Source: Bin94 sp965215535 (lineage in GTDB: Bacteria > Gemmatimonadota > Gemmatimonadetes > Longimicrobiales > Gaopeijiaceae). Taken from it: a DNA stretch of 64,000 bases. Shown here piece by piece: positions 1 through 8,838 of this stretch. Every line of letters starts with the position of its first letter. The stretch's first letter is position 1. The stretch spans positions 1,612,001 to 1,676,000 of the forward strand of contig OZ244063.1 in the NCBI GenBank assembly GCA_965215535.1. Direction: 5' to 3'. Below the pieces are notes generated by a model that saw only the letters and a list, made by a program, of their open reading frames with translations, did not search any database and was not told the DNA's origin. Both the position numbers and the translations under genes were made by a program.

Positions 1-1
1 T

Positions 2-1096
2 GTGGCCGACCAGCCTGTCGCCGGCCTCCTGACGCCATCGCGCGAGAAGAGCATTGTCGAGGCTGCCGAGGGCTGGCTCGAGAGCGCAATCACAGGCGAT
101 CGCTTCCATCTGGCCATCGCCGAATACATGGAGCGCGCCGCCGAACGCCTGCTCGCACCTTCGCGCACCATTCGCGAGCTCGTTCCCGAGGGGGCCATCG
201 GTGTGCTTGAGCGCACCATCGCCGACTTCATTCCCCTGGCGATCGGGCGCATGGGGGGCCTGCTCGAGGATCCCGGCGCGCGCGAACGGGTCGAGGAGGC
301 CATCCAGGATGTGCTGGGGCGCTTTTTGCAGGATCTGCGCTTTCATCAGCGCGTGGTGGCGCGGGTCGTGCTCTCGGGCGATGCGGTGACGCGGGCGCTC
401 GACGCCATCCGGGTCGAGGGGGCCGAACGGATCGTCGAACTCTTCCGCGAAAACCGGGTGGAAGAGGCGATGGGGCGCGGAATCCGAAGTGCAATCGAGG
501 ACCTTCTCGACCGGCCGGTCACCGATGTGCTGGGACTGCCCGGAGATCCCGCAGTCGCCGAAGCCATCGAAACGCTGTCGCTCTGGCTTGCAGGCGCGGC
601 GCGTGATTCCTCATTGCGCGACTTTCTGCGAACCCGCGCACAGAGGGCGCTCAGACAGATGGCCGGCAAGCGCTGGGGCGAGGTCATGGACGACCTGCCC
701 CCGGAGCGGGTGGCCGGATGGGTTGTGACAGCGGCGCGAAGCGATATGGCTCTCAAACTTGTGCATGATCTTGTGCACCGCCTGGCCACAACAATTGTGG
801 ATCGTCCGATCGGGCGACCCGCGCGCTGGCTCCCCGAAAGCGCACCCGAGAGCATTCGCGGGGCGCTCGCAGAGCCTCTGTGGTGCTGGCTGCAGGGACA
901 GATTCCAGCGGTGGTGACGCGTATCGATGTGGCGCGTCGCGTCGAGGACAAGGTGCGCGATTTTCCCGTTGCGCGCATGGAGGAACTTGTGCGCAAGGTT
1001 ACGGAACGCGAGCTGCGAACGATTGTGCAACTGGGTTATGCACTCGGCGCCTTTGTGGGGGTTGTGCTGGTTCTGGTGAATACGCTGTTGGGGTAA
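2..1096 (+). CDS. DUF445-family membrane protein (5' end beyond window)
   Basis: The open frame runs from the window edge to a TAA at 1094-1096, so the true start is probably upstream; the GTG at position 2 is only the first possible codon. The 364 visible residues are mostly long amphipathic helices. They end in the pattern usual for DUF445 proteins: a conserved helix (RMEELVRKVTERELRTI) followed by one C-terminal membrane span (LGYALGAFVGVVLVLVN). Family members are inner-membrane proteins with a large soluble helical part and no established biochemical role. The next gene is convergent and more than 400 bp away. Family assignment is fairly secure, function unknown. Confidence 0.75.
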   Translation: MADQPVAGLLTPSREKSIVEAAEGWLESAITGDRFHLAIAEYMERAAERLLAPSRTIRELVPEGAIGVLERTIADFIPLAIGRMGGLLEDPGARERVEEAIQDVLGRFLQDLRFHQRVVARVVLSGDAVTRALDAIRVEGAERIVELFRENRVEEAMGRGIRSAIEDLLDRPVTDVLGLPGDPAVAEAIETLSLWLAGAARDSSLRDFLRTRAQRALRQMAGKRWGEVMDDLPPERVAGWVVTAARSDMALKLVHDLVHRLATTIVDRPIGRPARWLPESAPESIRGALAEPLWCWLQGQIPAVVTRIDVARRVEDKVRDFPVARMEELVRKVTERELRTIVQLGYALGAFVGVVLVLVNTLLG

Positions 1097-1490
1097 TGCC
1101 CGTCGCCGCCCAACGTCCTCAGTGCGATGTACGTACAACAGATCCCGGTGCGGTTTAGAAGTTTCGATACAAACGGCAGCATCGAGGAATACGAGATCGC
1201 CCGATTCGTGGGACACGCAGTGATCGACCGATGGATAGGCAACTGTGCACATGGAGATACCTCCGCCCTTGCATCCCACCCCGCCGCCACGAAGGAGCTC
1301 AACTCCATGCGCGCCTTTGGCATTCGGACTGCGGTTGCCAGCCACCTTCGCTAACCTGGCTCACCGAGTCACAAAAGAACAGCGTTACGACGCTGGCTGC
1401 ACGGGTGCGCGAAGAGAAGGGAGACGCTCTTGCGGCCGATGCCGCGCTGCAGAGAAGGTTGCGCCTTGCGGAAGATATGGAACCCGTTAT
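1097..1490. other. Intergenic stretch without a supported gene
   Basis: About 400 bp lie between the end of the DUF445 gene and the motif pair at 1491-1512. Frames are open in several phases, as expected at this GC content, but none has a recognisable domain, a good ribosome binding site or neighbour context. No strong hairpin followed by a T tract is visible. Confidence 0.5.
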
Positions 1491-1512
1491 TCATGCACAA
1501 AATTTATGCACA
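1491..1512 (+). repeat. Pair of DnaA-box-like nonamers
   Basis: TCATGCACA (1491-1499) and TTATGCACA (1504-1512) lie 13 bp apart. The second matches the DnaA-box consensus TTATNCACA exactly and the first has one mismatch. They sit about 30-50 bp beyond the 3' end of the minus-strand gene ending at 1541. Related clusters occur near 10.8 and 61.5 kb. Actual DnaA binding is not shown. Confidence 0.45.
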
Positions 1513-1540
1513 ATGCGATGGGCACAACGCCTCGGGCACC

Positions 1541-1924
1541 CTACCCATCTCCTTCCTTCCCCTTCTCGGCGGGGGCGACGGTGCGAAAGTAGCGGCCGCT
1601 GCGACGCCGCTGCGAGGCCCGCGGATCCCGGCGCAGCCAATCCAGAGGGGTGAACTGACGCTTGGTCGTCTGGCTCTGGCGCGCCCTTCGGCCCAGGCGC
1701 TGTTCGAGCTCCTGGATCTCCTGCTCGTCGTGGGCCCCGATTCGGCCACCGCGCCGCACCCGGCGTGCATCGCCCCCCGGCAACCCGAGCAGAACCCCCA
1801 CCCCCACCGCCGCCACCCCGATCACGATCATCAGCAGGGGCGAGGGCAGTGCGTTCTCCGGCTGCGCGACGGCGTTCTGCAGCGTCCACACTCCCACCCC
1901 GATCATCGTCGCCACAACGCTCAT
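1541..1924 (-). CDS. Small membrane protein with basic cytoplasmic tail
   Basis: This 127-residue protein starts at the ATG that overlaps the terB stop codon by four bases (ATGA, 1921-1924). The longer frame upstream would run through terB and is not credible. Two hydrophobic stretches occupy residues 1-17 and about 28-50 (MIVIGVAAVGVGVLLGLPGG). They are followed by a charged tail rich in Arg and Gln. No known family is recognised. It is the last gene of the ligase-cutA-terB chain, so it is probably co-translated with terB. Confidence 0.6.
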   Translation of the reverse strand: MSVVATMIGVGVWTLQNAVAQPENALPSPLLMIVIGVAAVGVGVLLGLPGGDARRVRRGGRIGAHDEQEIQELEQRLGRRARQSQTTKRQFTPLDWLRRDPRASQRRRSGRYFRTVAPAEKGKEGDG

Positions 1925-2439
1925 GGCCCCTCCCCGGCCCTCTCCACCTCCACCTCTGCTTCGGGCTGCGTGGCCTCGTGCCGCCTGAGGGCATCGGCCA
2001 GGTAGCCCGCCTTCAGTCCGATCAGGTGCGAAATCCTCCGCATCAACTGTTCTTCGCGGCCAGCCAACTCGCCATCGGCCAGCACAATGCCCCACATCGC
2101 CTCGACCAGAACCATCTTCTGGGCGGTCGAATAGCTGGCGTTGATGAGACGGGTGAAGCGCCAGAGATCGACGCTGGCATGACGTTCGTCCTCGGCCACC
2201 GAGATCAGCTCGTCGGCCTCGGAGCGCTTCAGGCGAAAATGTCGGCGCACAAGTTCGCGCAGATGTCCGCGTTCGCTTGCGCTGAAATAGTCGTCGGCGT
2301 GCGCGACCTCGAGCAGCAGGGCGCAGGCGGCGATCCGCAACGCATCGGGGTCCCGTTCATCGACCTCGAACCCTTCGTCGATTTCGGAACCCTGAGCGAC
2401 TTCGCGCTCGAAGAAGTTCCTGATGCGATCGATAATCAT
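1921..2439 (-). CDS. TerB-like tellurite-resistance domain protein
   Basis: This 172-residue protein resembles the TerB / TerB-like helical domain. It has a first acidic helix bundle (ALLLEVAHADDYFSASE) and a second half repeating the pattern (MWGIVLADGELAGREEQLM), each with the Asp/Glu cluster seen in TerB. The start at 2439 is supported by AGGAGAACGA just upstream and by an ATGA overlap with the cutA stop. TerB-like domains are associated with stress and metal responses, but the role of isolated ones like this is not established. Co-occurrence with cutA may hint at metal stress; that is inference only. Confidence 0.8.
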   Translation of the reverse strand: MIIDRIRNFFEREVAQGSEIDEGFEVDERDPDALRIAACALLLEVAHADDYFSASERGHLRELVRRHFRLKRSEADELISVAEDERHASVDLWRFTRLINASYSTAQKMVLVEAMWGIVLADGELAGREEQLMRRISHLIGLKAGYLADALRRHEATQPEAEVEVERAGEGP

Positions 2440-2804
2440 TCGTTCTCCTCCGTCTCGCACGCATCTTCGGGATCCCCGCACCCATCGTCGGCCCGGCAAC
2501 TCTCGCGCACCCATTCAAGATAGGATGCGCTTCCATCCTCCACCGGCTGCACCAGCAGCTCCGGCACCTCATAGGGGTGAAGCGCCCGCACCCGCGCCAT
2601 CAGCTCGGGCACCCGCGCCCGCGTGGTCTTGAGGATGACAATGGCCTCGGAGTCGCGCTCGACCCCGCCACCCCACCGATAGATACTCACCGCACCCGGC
2701 ACGATGTTCCCGCAGGCGGCCAGGCGGGCCTCGACCAGGGGGCGCACCACGGCCTCCGCCTCGGCGACCCCCGGCGCGGTCATCAGAACCGTAACGACCC
2801 TCAC
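2436..2804 (-). CDS. cutA: CutA1-like divalent-cation tolerance protein
   Basis: This 122-residue protein has the conserved CutA1 core: an initial strand (RVVTVLMTAPG), the LAACGNIVPGAVSIYRW block and the C-terminal HPYEVPELLVQPV block. CutA1 proteins form very stable trimers that bind copper. Their cellular role is debated beyond copper tolerance in some species. The GTG at 2804 is chosen because it overlaps the stop of the upstream ligase as GTGA and makes the protein begin exactly at the family's first strand. The 3' end overlaps the terB start by four bases, so all three genes are probably translationally coupled. Confidence 0.93.
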   Translation of the reverse strand: MRVVTVLMTAPGVAEAEAVVRPLVEARLAACGNIVPGAVSIYRWGGGVERDSEAIVILKTTRARVPELMARVRALHPYEVPELLVQPVEDGSASYLEWVRESCRADDGCGDPEDACETEENE

Positions 2805-4627
2805 GCGGCCACGAAAACGGTTCGCTCGACCATGTCGGCGCGGTAGAACGATTCGATCAGCGCGTCGTAGCGCTCGGCCACTGCCGCCCGTCTGACCTTC
2901 TGGGTTGGGGTGAGAATCCCGTTCTCGACAGTGAACTCTTCGACAATCAGCCCGATCTTCTTCGGCGTCTCGAAGCTGGCCAGACCATGCATCACTGCCT
3001 TGATCTCGCTCTGCAGCAGATCCTGACAGCGTTCGTCGCTCAGGAGCGCGCCCCGGTCCGAGGGATCCAGCCCCTGCTCCCGCGCCCATCCCTCGAGCCG
3101 TTCAAAGGCGGGAACCACCAGAACCGCACAGAACTTGCGACCCTCGCCGATCACCACCGCCTGATCCACGAACGAACTCTTCTTGAGCAGATTTTCAATC
3201 GCCTGCGGCGCCACATACTTGCCGCCCGAGGTCTTGATGAGGTCCTTCTTGCGGTCGGTGATGGCCAGGAAGCCGTCGCGGCTGAGCTCGCCGATGTCGC
3301 CGGTGCGCAGCCAGCCGTCGTCGGTGATCGTGGCGCGCGTCTTCTCGTCCAGACCGTAGTAGCCCTTCATGACCTGCGGCCCGCGAATGAGGATCTCGCC
3401 ATCGTCGTCGATGCGGATCTCGGTGCCGGGAACCGGGCGCCCCACCGTGCCGATCCTGAAGTCATCCAGGGTGTTGACATTGGTCACGGGCGAGGTCTCG
3501 CTCAGCCCGTAGCCCTCGAGAATTGTGATTCCCGCGCCCAGAAAGAAGCGGTTGATCTCGGGAGACAGCGCCGCGCCGCCACTCACGAAGAAGCGCAGAC
3601 GCCCCCCCATGCGCGCCCGCAGCTTGGAGAAGACCAGGCGATCGGCCACGGCCCGCTGCCAGCGAAGTCCGGGCGGAAGCGCTGTGCCCTCTTCCAGACA
3701 TTTAGCCGTCCGACGGGAGACGGAAACCGCCCACGCCACCAGCCGGCCCCGGAGTCCATCGGCGTCGAGCACTGCCTGGTACACCTTCTCGTAGAGGCGC
3801 GGCACCGAAACCATGACGGTCGGGCGAAGACGCTTCATGTCGGCGGCCACGCTCTCGATCGCTCCGTGTGCGATATGGCTGCCCGACACAAAGAGGAGAT
3901 AATCCACCATTCGCTGAAAGCTGTGCGAAAGCGGCAGAAAGGAGATCGTCGAGTCGGTGTCGCCGAGTCTGAGAAGCCCCGCGGTGGCCCGGATATTCGA
4001 GGCGATGTTGTTGTGCGTCAGCATCACCCCCTTCGGAGCGCCGGTCGTTCCCGAGGTGTAGATCAGGGTGGCCAGATCGTCAGGGCCCGCCTTTCGGGCC
4101 ATCTGCTCGAAGTCCTCGGCGGCGAGCGCGTCGCCGGTCACCAGAAAGTCCTGCCACGCAGAGGCGCCCCCGGTGGCAGCAGCCGCATCGAAGACCACAA
4201 TGGGAATCTCCAGCCCGGCCTCGGTCGCCGCCGCCTGTGCCTTGTCCCTCTGCGCGGCATCGGAAACGAAGATCAGCGAAGCCCCGGAATCTTGCAGAAT
4301 ATAGGCGACCTGATTTGCGGGCAGGGTGCTGTAGATCGGAACATCGACAACGCCGGCCGCCAGGCAGGACCAGTCCGCCAGCGCCCACTCTGCCCGGTTC
4401 GGCGCAAGGATGGCCGCCCGGTATCCCCTCTCAAGTCCGGCTGCACGCAGCGCCCCTGCACCGCGACGCACCGCATCGGCCACCTGGGTGCGGGTCATGA
4501 AGGCGCCATCCGGGGCCGTATAGGCATTCAGACTGCCATGGCGGCGCACCGAATCGAGAAAGAGTTCGACCAGGGTTCCGGCGGGAATGTCGGCGCGGTT
4601 GGCGTAGTAGTGGACGGTGTCGGACAC
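2801..4627 (-). CDS. AMP-forming long-chain acyl-CoA synthetase
   Basis: This 608-residue adenylate-forming enzyme activates fatty acids to acyl-AMP and then acyl-CoA. The P-loop motif IYTSGTTGAPKGVMLTH, the GYGLSETSP motif, the YYGLDEKTRATITDDGWLRTGDIGE hinge region and a C-terminal KTSGGKYVAP motif are all present. The last three are typical of the FadD15/ACSL branch. A TTG at 4660 would add 11 residues, but GTG at 4627 has GGGAG nine bases upstream and is preferred. It heads a chain ligase-cutA-terB-membrane protein in which every junction is a 4-bp overlap. Substrate chain length cannot be read from sequence. Confidence 0.93.
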   Translation of the reverse strand: MSDTVHYYANRADIPAGTLVELFLDSVRRHGSLNAYTAPDGAFMTRTQVADAVRRGAGALRAAGLERGYRAAILAPNRAEWALADWSCLAAGVVDVPIYSTLPANQVAYILQDSGASLIFVSDAAQRDKAQAAATEAGLEIPIVVFDAAAATGGASAWQDFLVTGDALAAEDFEQMARKAGPDDLATLIYTSGTTGAPKGVMLTHNNIASNIRATAGLLRLGDTDSTISFLPLSHSFQRMVDYLLFVSGSHIAHGAIESVAADMKRLRPTVMVSVPRLYEKVYQAVLDADGLRGRLVAWAVSVSRRTAKCLEEGTALPPGLRWQRAVADRLVFSKLRARMGGRLRFFVSGGAALSPEINRFFLGAGITILEGYGLSETSPVTNVNTLDDFRIGTVGRPVPGTEIRIDDDGEILIRGPQVMKGYYGLDEKTRATITDDGWLRTGDIGELSRDGFLAITDRKKDLIKTSGGKYVAPQAIENLLKKSSFVDQAVVIGEGRKFCAVLVVPAFERLEGWAREQGLDPSDRGALLSDERCQDLLQSEIKAVMHGLASFETPKKIGLIVEEFTVENGILTPTQKVRRAAVAERYDALIESFYRADMVERTVFVAA

Positions 4628-4712
4628 GGCGGCAAACTCCCTGACGGTCCGGGGATACAATCGGGGCGCGGCGAACGAGGCGGCGTATCCGCAGACCGGT
4701 CGTGCGAGGATC

Positions 4713-5159
4713 CTACTCGAGGACGATCTCCAGCGGAATATCCCGATTCAGCGAGAAGAGAACGGAGCAGTACTTCTCGCGCGAAAGCTCAAGGGCGCGC
4801 TCAATCCGGGGGCGCTCCGAGGGCGGGGGACCCAGAACCCGAAAGACAAGGCGCAGCGCGGTATAGTGCTGGGGCGGATCGGCGCGGCGTTCGCCCTCGG
4901 CGGTCACCTGAAGGTCGTCGATTTGAATGCGGCCCTTCTCCAGAATGACCCGCACATCGATCGCCATGCAGGCCGCCACCCCCATGAGAACGAGATCCAT
5001 CGGCGCGGGGCCGGTTGCGGCGTCGCCATCCACAATGATCTGCGGACCCTCGGGCACGCCGCCATCGAAGACGAGCCCGGAGCCCGTCCAGCCCAGTTGA
5101 ATGCGTTTGTCGGTCTTCAATCGAAATGCCCTCGGAGTTGCTCGTATGGGATTGTTCAT
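4713..5159 (-). CDS. OsmC-family protein
   Basis: This 148-residue OsmC/Ohr-superfamily protein is recognisable from the DLVLMGVAACMAIDVRVILEK helix and the following strand and helix order. The central block has a single Cys (VAACMAID), where peroxidase-active OsmC/Ohr members use two Cys. The C-terminal SREKYCSVLFSL block supplies the second Cys typical of the YhfA-like branch. Members reduce organic hydroperoxides or have unassigned thiol chemistry. It lies 7 bp after the TPR gene, probably in one transcript. Start at the ATG at 5159 matches family length. Confidence 0.88.
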   Translation of the reverse strand: MNNPIRATPRAFRLKTDKRIQLGWTGSGLVFDGGVPEGPQIIVDGDAATGPAPMDLVLMGVAACMAIDVRVILEKGRIQIDDLQVTAEGERRADPPQHYTALRLVFRVLGPPPSERPRIERALELSREKYCSVLFSLNRDIPLEIVLE

Positions 5160-5166
5160 TGCGTCT

Positions 5167-5658
5167 TCATGGGATTGCCTCGGGCGCGCCGTCCTCCTCT
5201 TCCACCGCCCCGCTCCCCGTGGCGACCGCATCTTCGTCCGCCTCCTCCTTCGGCGACAGCTCGGCCAGCATCTTGCGCGCATACGCAATGTGCTCGCCCG
5301 CATCCTCTTCGGGGGGAGGGGCGTCCAGAAATGCCTCCAGATGCTCGATCGCCTCGTCTTCGTCGCCCTGCTTCAGAAGGAGAAAGGCCAGGCCGTAGTG
5401 TGCGCCGGGCTCGTCGGGATGCCGCTGCAAAACGTGCCGGTAGGTCTTGATCGCCTCCTGGCCCTGACCGATTCGCGTATAGATGATCGCAATCTGCTGA
5501 AGGACGATGCGGTCGCCCGGGTTGTCCCTGAGCACAAGCCGCAGCGAGGTCAGCGCTTCGTGGTACTTGCCCTCGACCGAGAGCGCAAGCGCCTCCTCGT
5601 AGTAATCGACCTGATTCTGATCCGTGGATCGGCCGAAGATTTTTCTCAGAAGGGACAT
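5167..5658 (-). CDS. TPR-repeat protein
   Basis: This 163-residue protein begins at MSLLRKIFGRS. Longer upstream frames are proline-rich and not protein-like. Residues about 20-130 form three to four tetratricopeptide repeats with the usual small/aromatic spacing (for example DRIVLQQIAIIYTRIGQGQEA, then AHYGLAFLLLKQGDEDEAIE). The tail is strongly acidic. There is no signal peptide, so it is probably a cytoplasmic adaptor. It is adjacent to the OsmC gene with a 7-bp gap. No specific partner can be inferred. Confidence 0.85.
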   Translation of the reverse strand: MSLLRKIFGRSTDQNQVDYYEEALALSVEGKYHEALTSLRLVLRDNPGDRIVLQQIAIIYTRIGQGQEAIKTYRHVLQRHPDEPGAHYGLAFLLLKQGDEDEAIEHLEAFLDAPPPEEDAGEHIAYARKMLAELSPKEEADEDAVATGSGAVEEEDGAPEAIP

Positions 5659-5845
5659 GGATGGACCTGGGTGCGTTGATGCAGGCACAGTCCGCGGCGG
5701 GTTCCGCGACGCCGGGTTCGGCAGCGACGGATTCGCGCACCATGAACGTGCCGGAAGATGGGTTGCAGGCATTCTGTGGAACGTGTCAAACGCGCACAGG
5801 GCAACGTACCGGATTCCCCACCGGGGACAAGGGATCGACGGCGCG

Positions 5846-7348
5846 CTATTTGACGCCACCCATCCCGCGCTTCACCAGCGGGCTGAAGAGAAGAGCAATC
5901 AGGCCGGCGCTGCCGATGATCGTCGTCACCGAGAAGAAGAGCGACGAGGGAGCCCGGTCGGCGAGCTGGCCCGCGACCAGTCCGGCCAGAACATTCCCCA
6001 GCGATGTGGCCACGAACCAGAGCCCCATCATCTGGCTGATGCGCCGTGCGGGAGCCAGCTTGGTCACCGCCGAGAGTCCCACCGGCGAGAGCGCCAGCTC
6101 GCCCACCGTGTGCAGAAAGTACATGACGACCAGCCACGAGGCCGAGACCGGCGATTCGGGCGTCGCATTGGCCGCGCCCCAGGCGATCACCAGATAGCCC
6201 GCCGCAAGCATGATCAGCCCCAGAGCGAACTTGACCGGAATCGAGGGATTGGCATTGCGATGGGCCAGCCAGACCCAGAGCGAGCCGAAGATCGGCGCGA
6301 AGATCACAATGAAGAGGGCATTCACCGACTGCAGCCACGATGCGGGGTAGCTCCAGCCTCCGATGGTGCGATCGGTATAGTTCTCGGCGAAGAGGTTGAG
6401 CGACGACCCCGCCTGCTCGAAGCCCGACCAGAAGATTGTGGCCAGAAGGGCGAACCAGAAGATGACCAGGATGCGCTTGCGCTCGCCGCCATCGTGTCCG
6501 CCCAGGAGCATCAGGTAGAGGAAGTAGACCACAACGACCGAACCGATGACCCAGACCATGCCTTCGGCCACATCGACGACCGTGATCGGAATGGTGCCAT
6601 TGGCGATCAGAAACCCGAACCCGATCAGCAGCGCCAGCAGAAGGGCGGCCCCGCCGAAGAAGCGCCGCGAGAGCGACCTGAGCTCCTCTGCCGTCCGCTC
6701 GCTGCGCAACCGCCCCGCATCGCCCAGCGGTCCGTACCCCATGCGGAACTGAATCAGCCCCAGCGCCATGCCGAAGCCGGCGACCGAAAAGCCCCAGTGC
6801 CAGTTGTAGCCCTGGCCAAGCCAGCCGCATATAAGAGGCCCGGCAAGAGCCCCGACATTGATTCCCATGTAGAAGATCGAGAATCCGGCGTCGCGACGCG
6901 CGCCCCCCTCGGGATAGAGATCCGCCACCACCGAGCTGACATTGGGCTTGAGGAGACCGGTGCCGACAATGATCAGAATCAGCCCCAGAAAGAAGGTGGC
7001 ATCGTAGGGAACCGCCATGCTGAAGTGCCCCGCCGCAATGAACCATCCCCCCACATAGATGGCCTTGCGCTGACCCCAGAGCTGATCGGCGATCCAGCCC
7101 CCCGGCAAACCCAGCAGATAGACCAGCCCCGTGTAGAGACCGTAGATCGCCGACGCGGTGACCACATCCATCCCCATGCCGGGGTTCGCGACCATCGTGG
7201 TCTCGGTCATGTAGAGGATCAGCAGCGCGCGCATTCCATAGTAGGAGAAGCGCTCCCACATCTCGGTAAAGAAGAGCGTGGGCAGACCCGAGGGGTGACC
7301 GGGAAAGCGGATCAGGGGCCCGCGGGCCGGATTGTCTGAACTGCGCAT
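5846..7348 (-). CDS. POT/PTR2-family proton-coupled peptide transporter
   Basis: This 500-residue inner-membrane transporter has about 12-14 predicted helices. The N-terminal motif FFTEMWERFSYYGMRALLIL carries the ExxER signature of proton-coupled oligopeptide transporters. The GGWIADQLWGQRKAI loop and FSIFYMGINVGALAGPLI motif are the PTR2 family signatures. It imports di- and tripeptides with protons. The gene stands alone between the TPR gene and the creatininase-type gene. Nearby exported peptidases could supply substrates, which is inference. Confidence 0.95.
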   Translation of the reverse strand: MRSSDNPARGPLIRFPGHPSGLPTLFFTEMWERFSYYGMRALLILYMTETTMVANPGMGMDVVTASAIYGLYTGLVYLLGLPGGWIADQLWGQRKAIYVGGWFIAAGHFSMAVPYDATFFLGLILIIVGTGLLKPNVSSVVADLYPEGGARRDAGFSIFYMGINVGALAGPLICGWLGQGYNWHWGFSVAGFGMALGLIQFRMGYGPLGDAGRLRSERTAEELRSLSRRFFGGAALLLALLIGFGFLIANGTIPITVVDVAEGMVWVIGSVVVVYFLYLMLLGGHDGGERKRILVIFWFALLATIFWSGFEQAGSSLNLFAENYTDRTIGGWSYPASWLQSVNALFIVIFAPIFGSLWVWLAHRNANPSIPVKFALGLIMLAAGYLVIAWGAANATPESPVSASWLVVMYFLHTVGELALSPVGLSAVTKLAPARRISQMMGLWFVATSLGNVLAGLVAGQLADRAPSSLFFSVTTIIGSAGLIALLFSPLVKRGMGGVK

Positions 7349-7475
7349 GAAGTCTCCTGTGGGGGTGAAGGGCCGATGCGGAGCGGTTCCGGCATCATCG
7401 CCATTCTACGAATGGGCGCCGGATTGGGCGAATTCGGGGAGATTGCGCCAACCATCGGCAATGCCTGAAAGCAAA

Positions 7476-8312
7476 TCACGCAGCGCCATCGGGGTCGGAG
7501 AGCGCCGCCGCAATCCCCTCGGCCGTCCGCGAGAGGCAGCGCTCGCCGATCTCCCGGCTCATTCCGCGCGCATCGCCCAGAATTCCATTCGGAGTCAGGG
7601 CGCGAAAGCCATCGCGAAAGATCCGCGCGGCCACCGCATCGTCAAAGGGGGCCACGAACCCCGCCACGACCCGCTCGCGGCGCACCAGATCGGGACGAAT
7701 GCAGAGCATTTCCGAGCTCTCGGCGATATCGGCGTGGCCACCCACCCTCTCGACCAGCGCCGGGGCGACCTCGCGCACGGCCTCTTCCCAGAGCGACACG
7801 AAGCCCTGCAGATCGGTGTAGGCGCGCACCGCGCAGTTGGGTCCGGCGGCGTCCCGCAGCGAATCGAGCATGTCGGCCAGGGGCGCAAAGTTGCCACCGT
7901 GCGACGGAACGAAGCAGAGGGTGCGAAAGCCGTGCCGGGCCAGCGAGGCCGCATAATCGGTGCACAGCGCGCGCAGAGTTTCGGGGCGCAGCGACAGCGT
8001 TCCCGCAAAGTCGAGGTGATGATCGGAACAGCCCACCCGAATGGTCGGCGCCACCAGCGCTCTTTCCAGCCGCAGGGCCACCTCCAGCGCCAGCCGGTCG
8101 CCCCGGGCCGCATCCACAAGCAGCGGCAGATGCGGTCCGTGCTGCTCGATCGCCCCCAGCGCAATCACAACGGTCGTCCAGCCATCCGCGATCCGGCCCT
8201 CGACCTCGGGCCAGGTCATCTCTTCTAGGAGGAGCCGGGGAGCCCCTGCGGGAAGTTCGGGCGCCGCGGCGCGCGGGTCTGCAGAATTCGGGTGTGCAGT
8301 TGAAGGGGCCAT
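7476..8312 (-). CDS. Creatininase-family amidohydrolase
   Basis: This 278-residue protein has the family's metal-binding motifs. LGAIEQHGPHLPL (Glu56, His58) is followed by an Asp in the LLVDAARGD block, a central SHGGN and a GGHADIAESSEML block with the last ligand. The family includes creatinine amidohydrolase, the Fe/Zn-dependent ArfB and mycofactocin MftE. Sequence alone does not choose between them, and no mycofactocin genes are nearby. The ATG at 8312 keeps the LLLEEMTWPEVE segment conserved in homologues; MTWPEVE at 8219 is a possible shorter start. Confidence 0.88.
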   Translation of the reverse strand: MAPSTAHPNSADPRAAAPELPAGAPRLLLEEMTWPEVEGRIADGWTTVVIALGAIEQHGPHLPLLVDAARGDRLALEVALRLERALVAPTIRVGCSDHHLDFAGTLSLRPETLRALCTDYAASLARHGFRTLCFVPSHGGNFAPLADMLDSLRDAAGPNCAVRAYTDLQGFVSLWEEAVREVAPALVERVGGHADIAESSEMLCIRPDLVRRERVVAGFVAPFDDAVAARIFRDGFRALTPNGILGDARGMSREIGERCLSRTAEGIAAALSDPDGAA

Positions 8313-8441
8313 GGTTGCAAGGTAATGGAGCGGCGGCCCCCTCCCCTGCTATACTTCCCCTCTCCTTCCCTCTCCCCGCACCCGCGAGCTCTCCGGTGGC
8401 ACGACTTCCAGACCTGCGCTCCAACGCCTCTCCCTCGCTCG

Positions 8442-8834
8442 GTGCAAGGATCGGGCGCTTTCTCTATCCCGCGCCGGCTCCGCGCACTGTGGGCGGCATC
8501 TTTCGCTGGTGGGAAGGTCGGCGGGGGCGGCGCGATCTCGCTCGGAACGCACCAGCTCATCAACCTGATGCAGGGGGTGGTCGATGCTCCGCAACTGGTC
8601 GCTCTCCTGCCACTGCTCCTGGTCGCAAATGTCTGCTATACCCTGGGACCGCTCACCGAAGCGGCGCTGCACAGGGTGGCGGGGCGCGATGTGGCGGCCG
8701 TGGGGCCTCATCTGCTCCGGGCCGGACTGGCGCTCTCGGTGGGGGTCAGTCTTCTTCTTCCCATGCTGGCGGCGGGCGTCCGGGCGGGCATCGGCGTTGT
8801 GGCCTGGCTGATGGGAGTGCTGGGCGTTCCCTGA
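8442..8834 (+). CDS. Hypothetical integral membrane protein
   Basis: The in-frame region from 8325 to about 8440 is proline-rich and unlike protein, so the GTG at 8442 is proposed, giving about 130 residues; the ATG at 8325 cannot be excluded. Three hydrophobic segments are visible: VALLPLLLVANVCYTLGPL, LALSVGVSLLLPMLAAGV and IGVVAWLMGVLGV. No family is recognised. It ends 4 bp before the SprT-like gene and is probably co-transcribed with it. Existence of the gene rests on its membrane pattern only. Confidence 0.5.
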   Translation: MQGSGAFSIPRRLRALWAASFAGGKVGGGGAISLGTHQLINLMQGVVDAPQLVALLPLLLVANVCYTLGPLTEAALHRVAGRDVAAVGPHLLRAGLALSVGVSLLLPMLAAGVRAGIGVVAWLMGVLGVP

Positions 8835-8838
8835 CCCG

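Noticed and set aside
755..785. Additional DnaA-box-like cluster inside the DUF445 gene
   Set aside because: The two TGTGCA words encode a normal helical segment (LVHDLVH) and neither matches the nonamer exactly.
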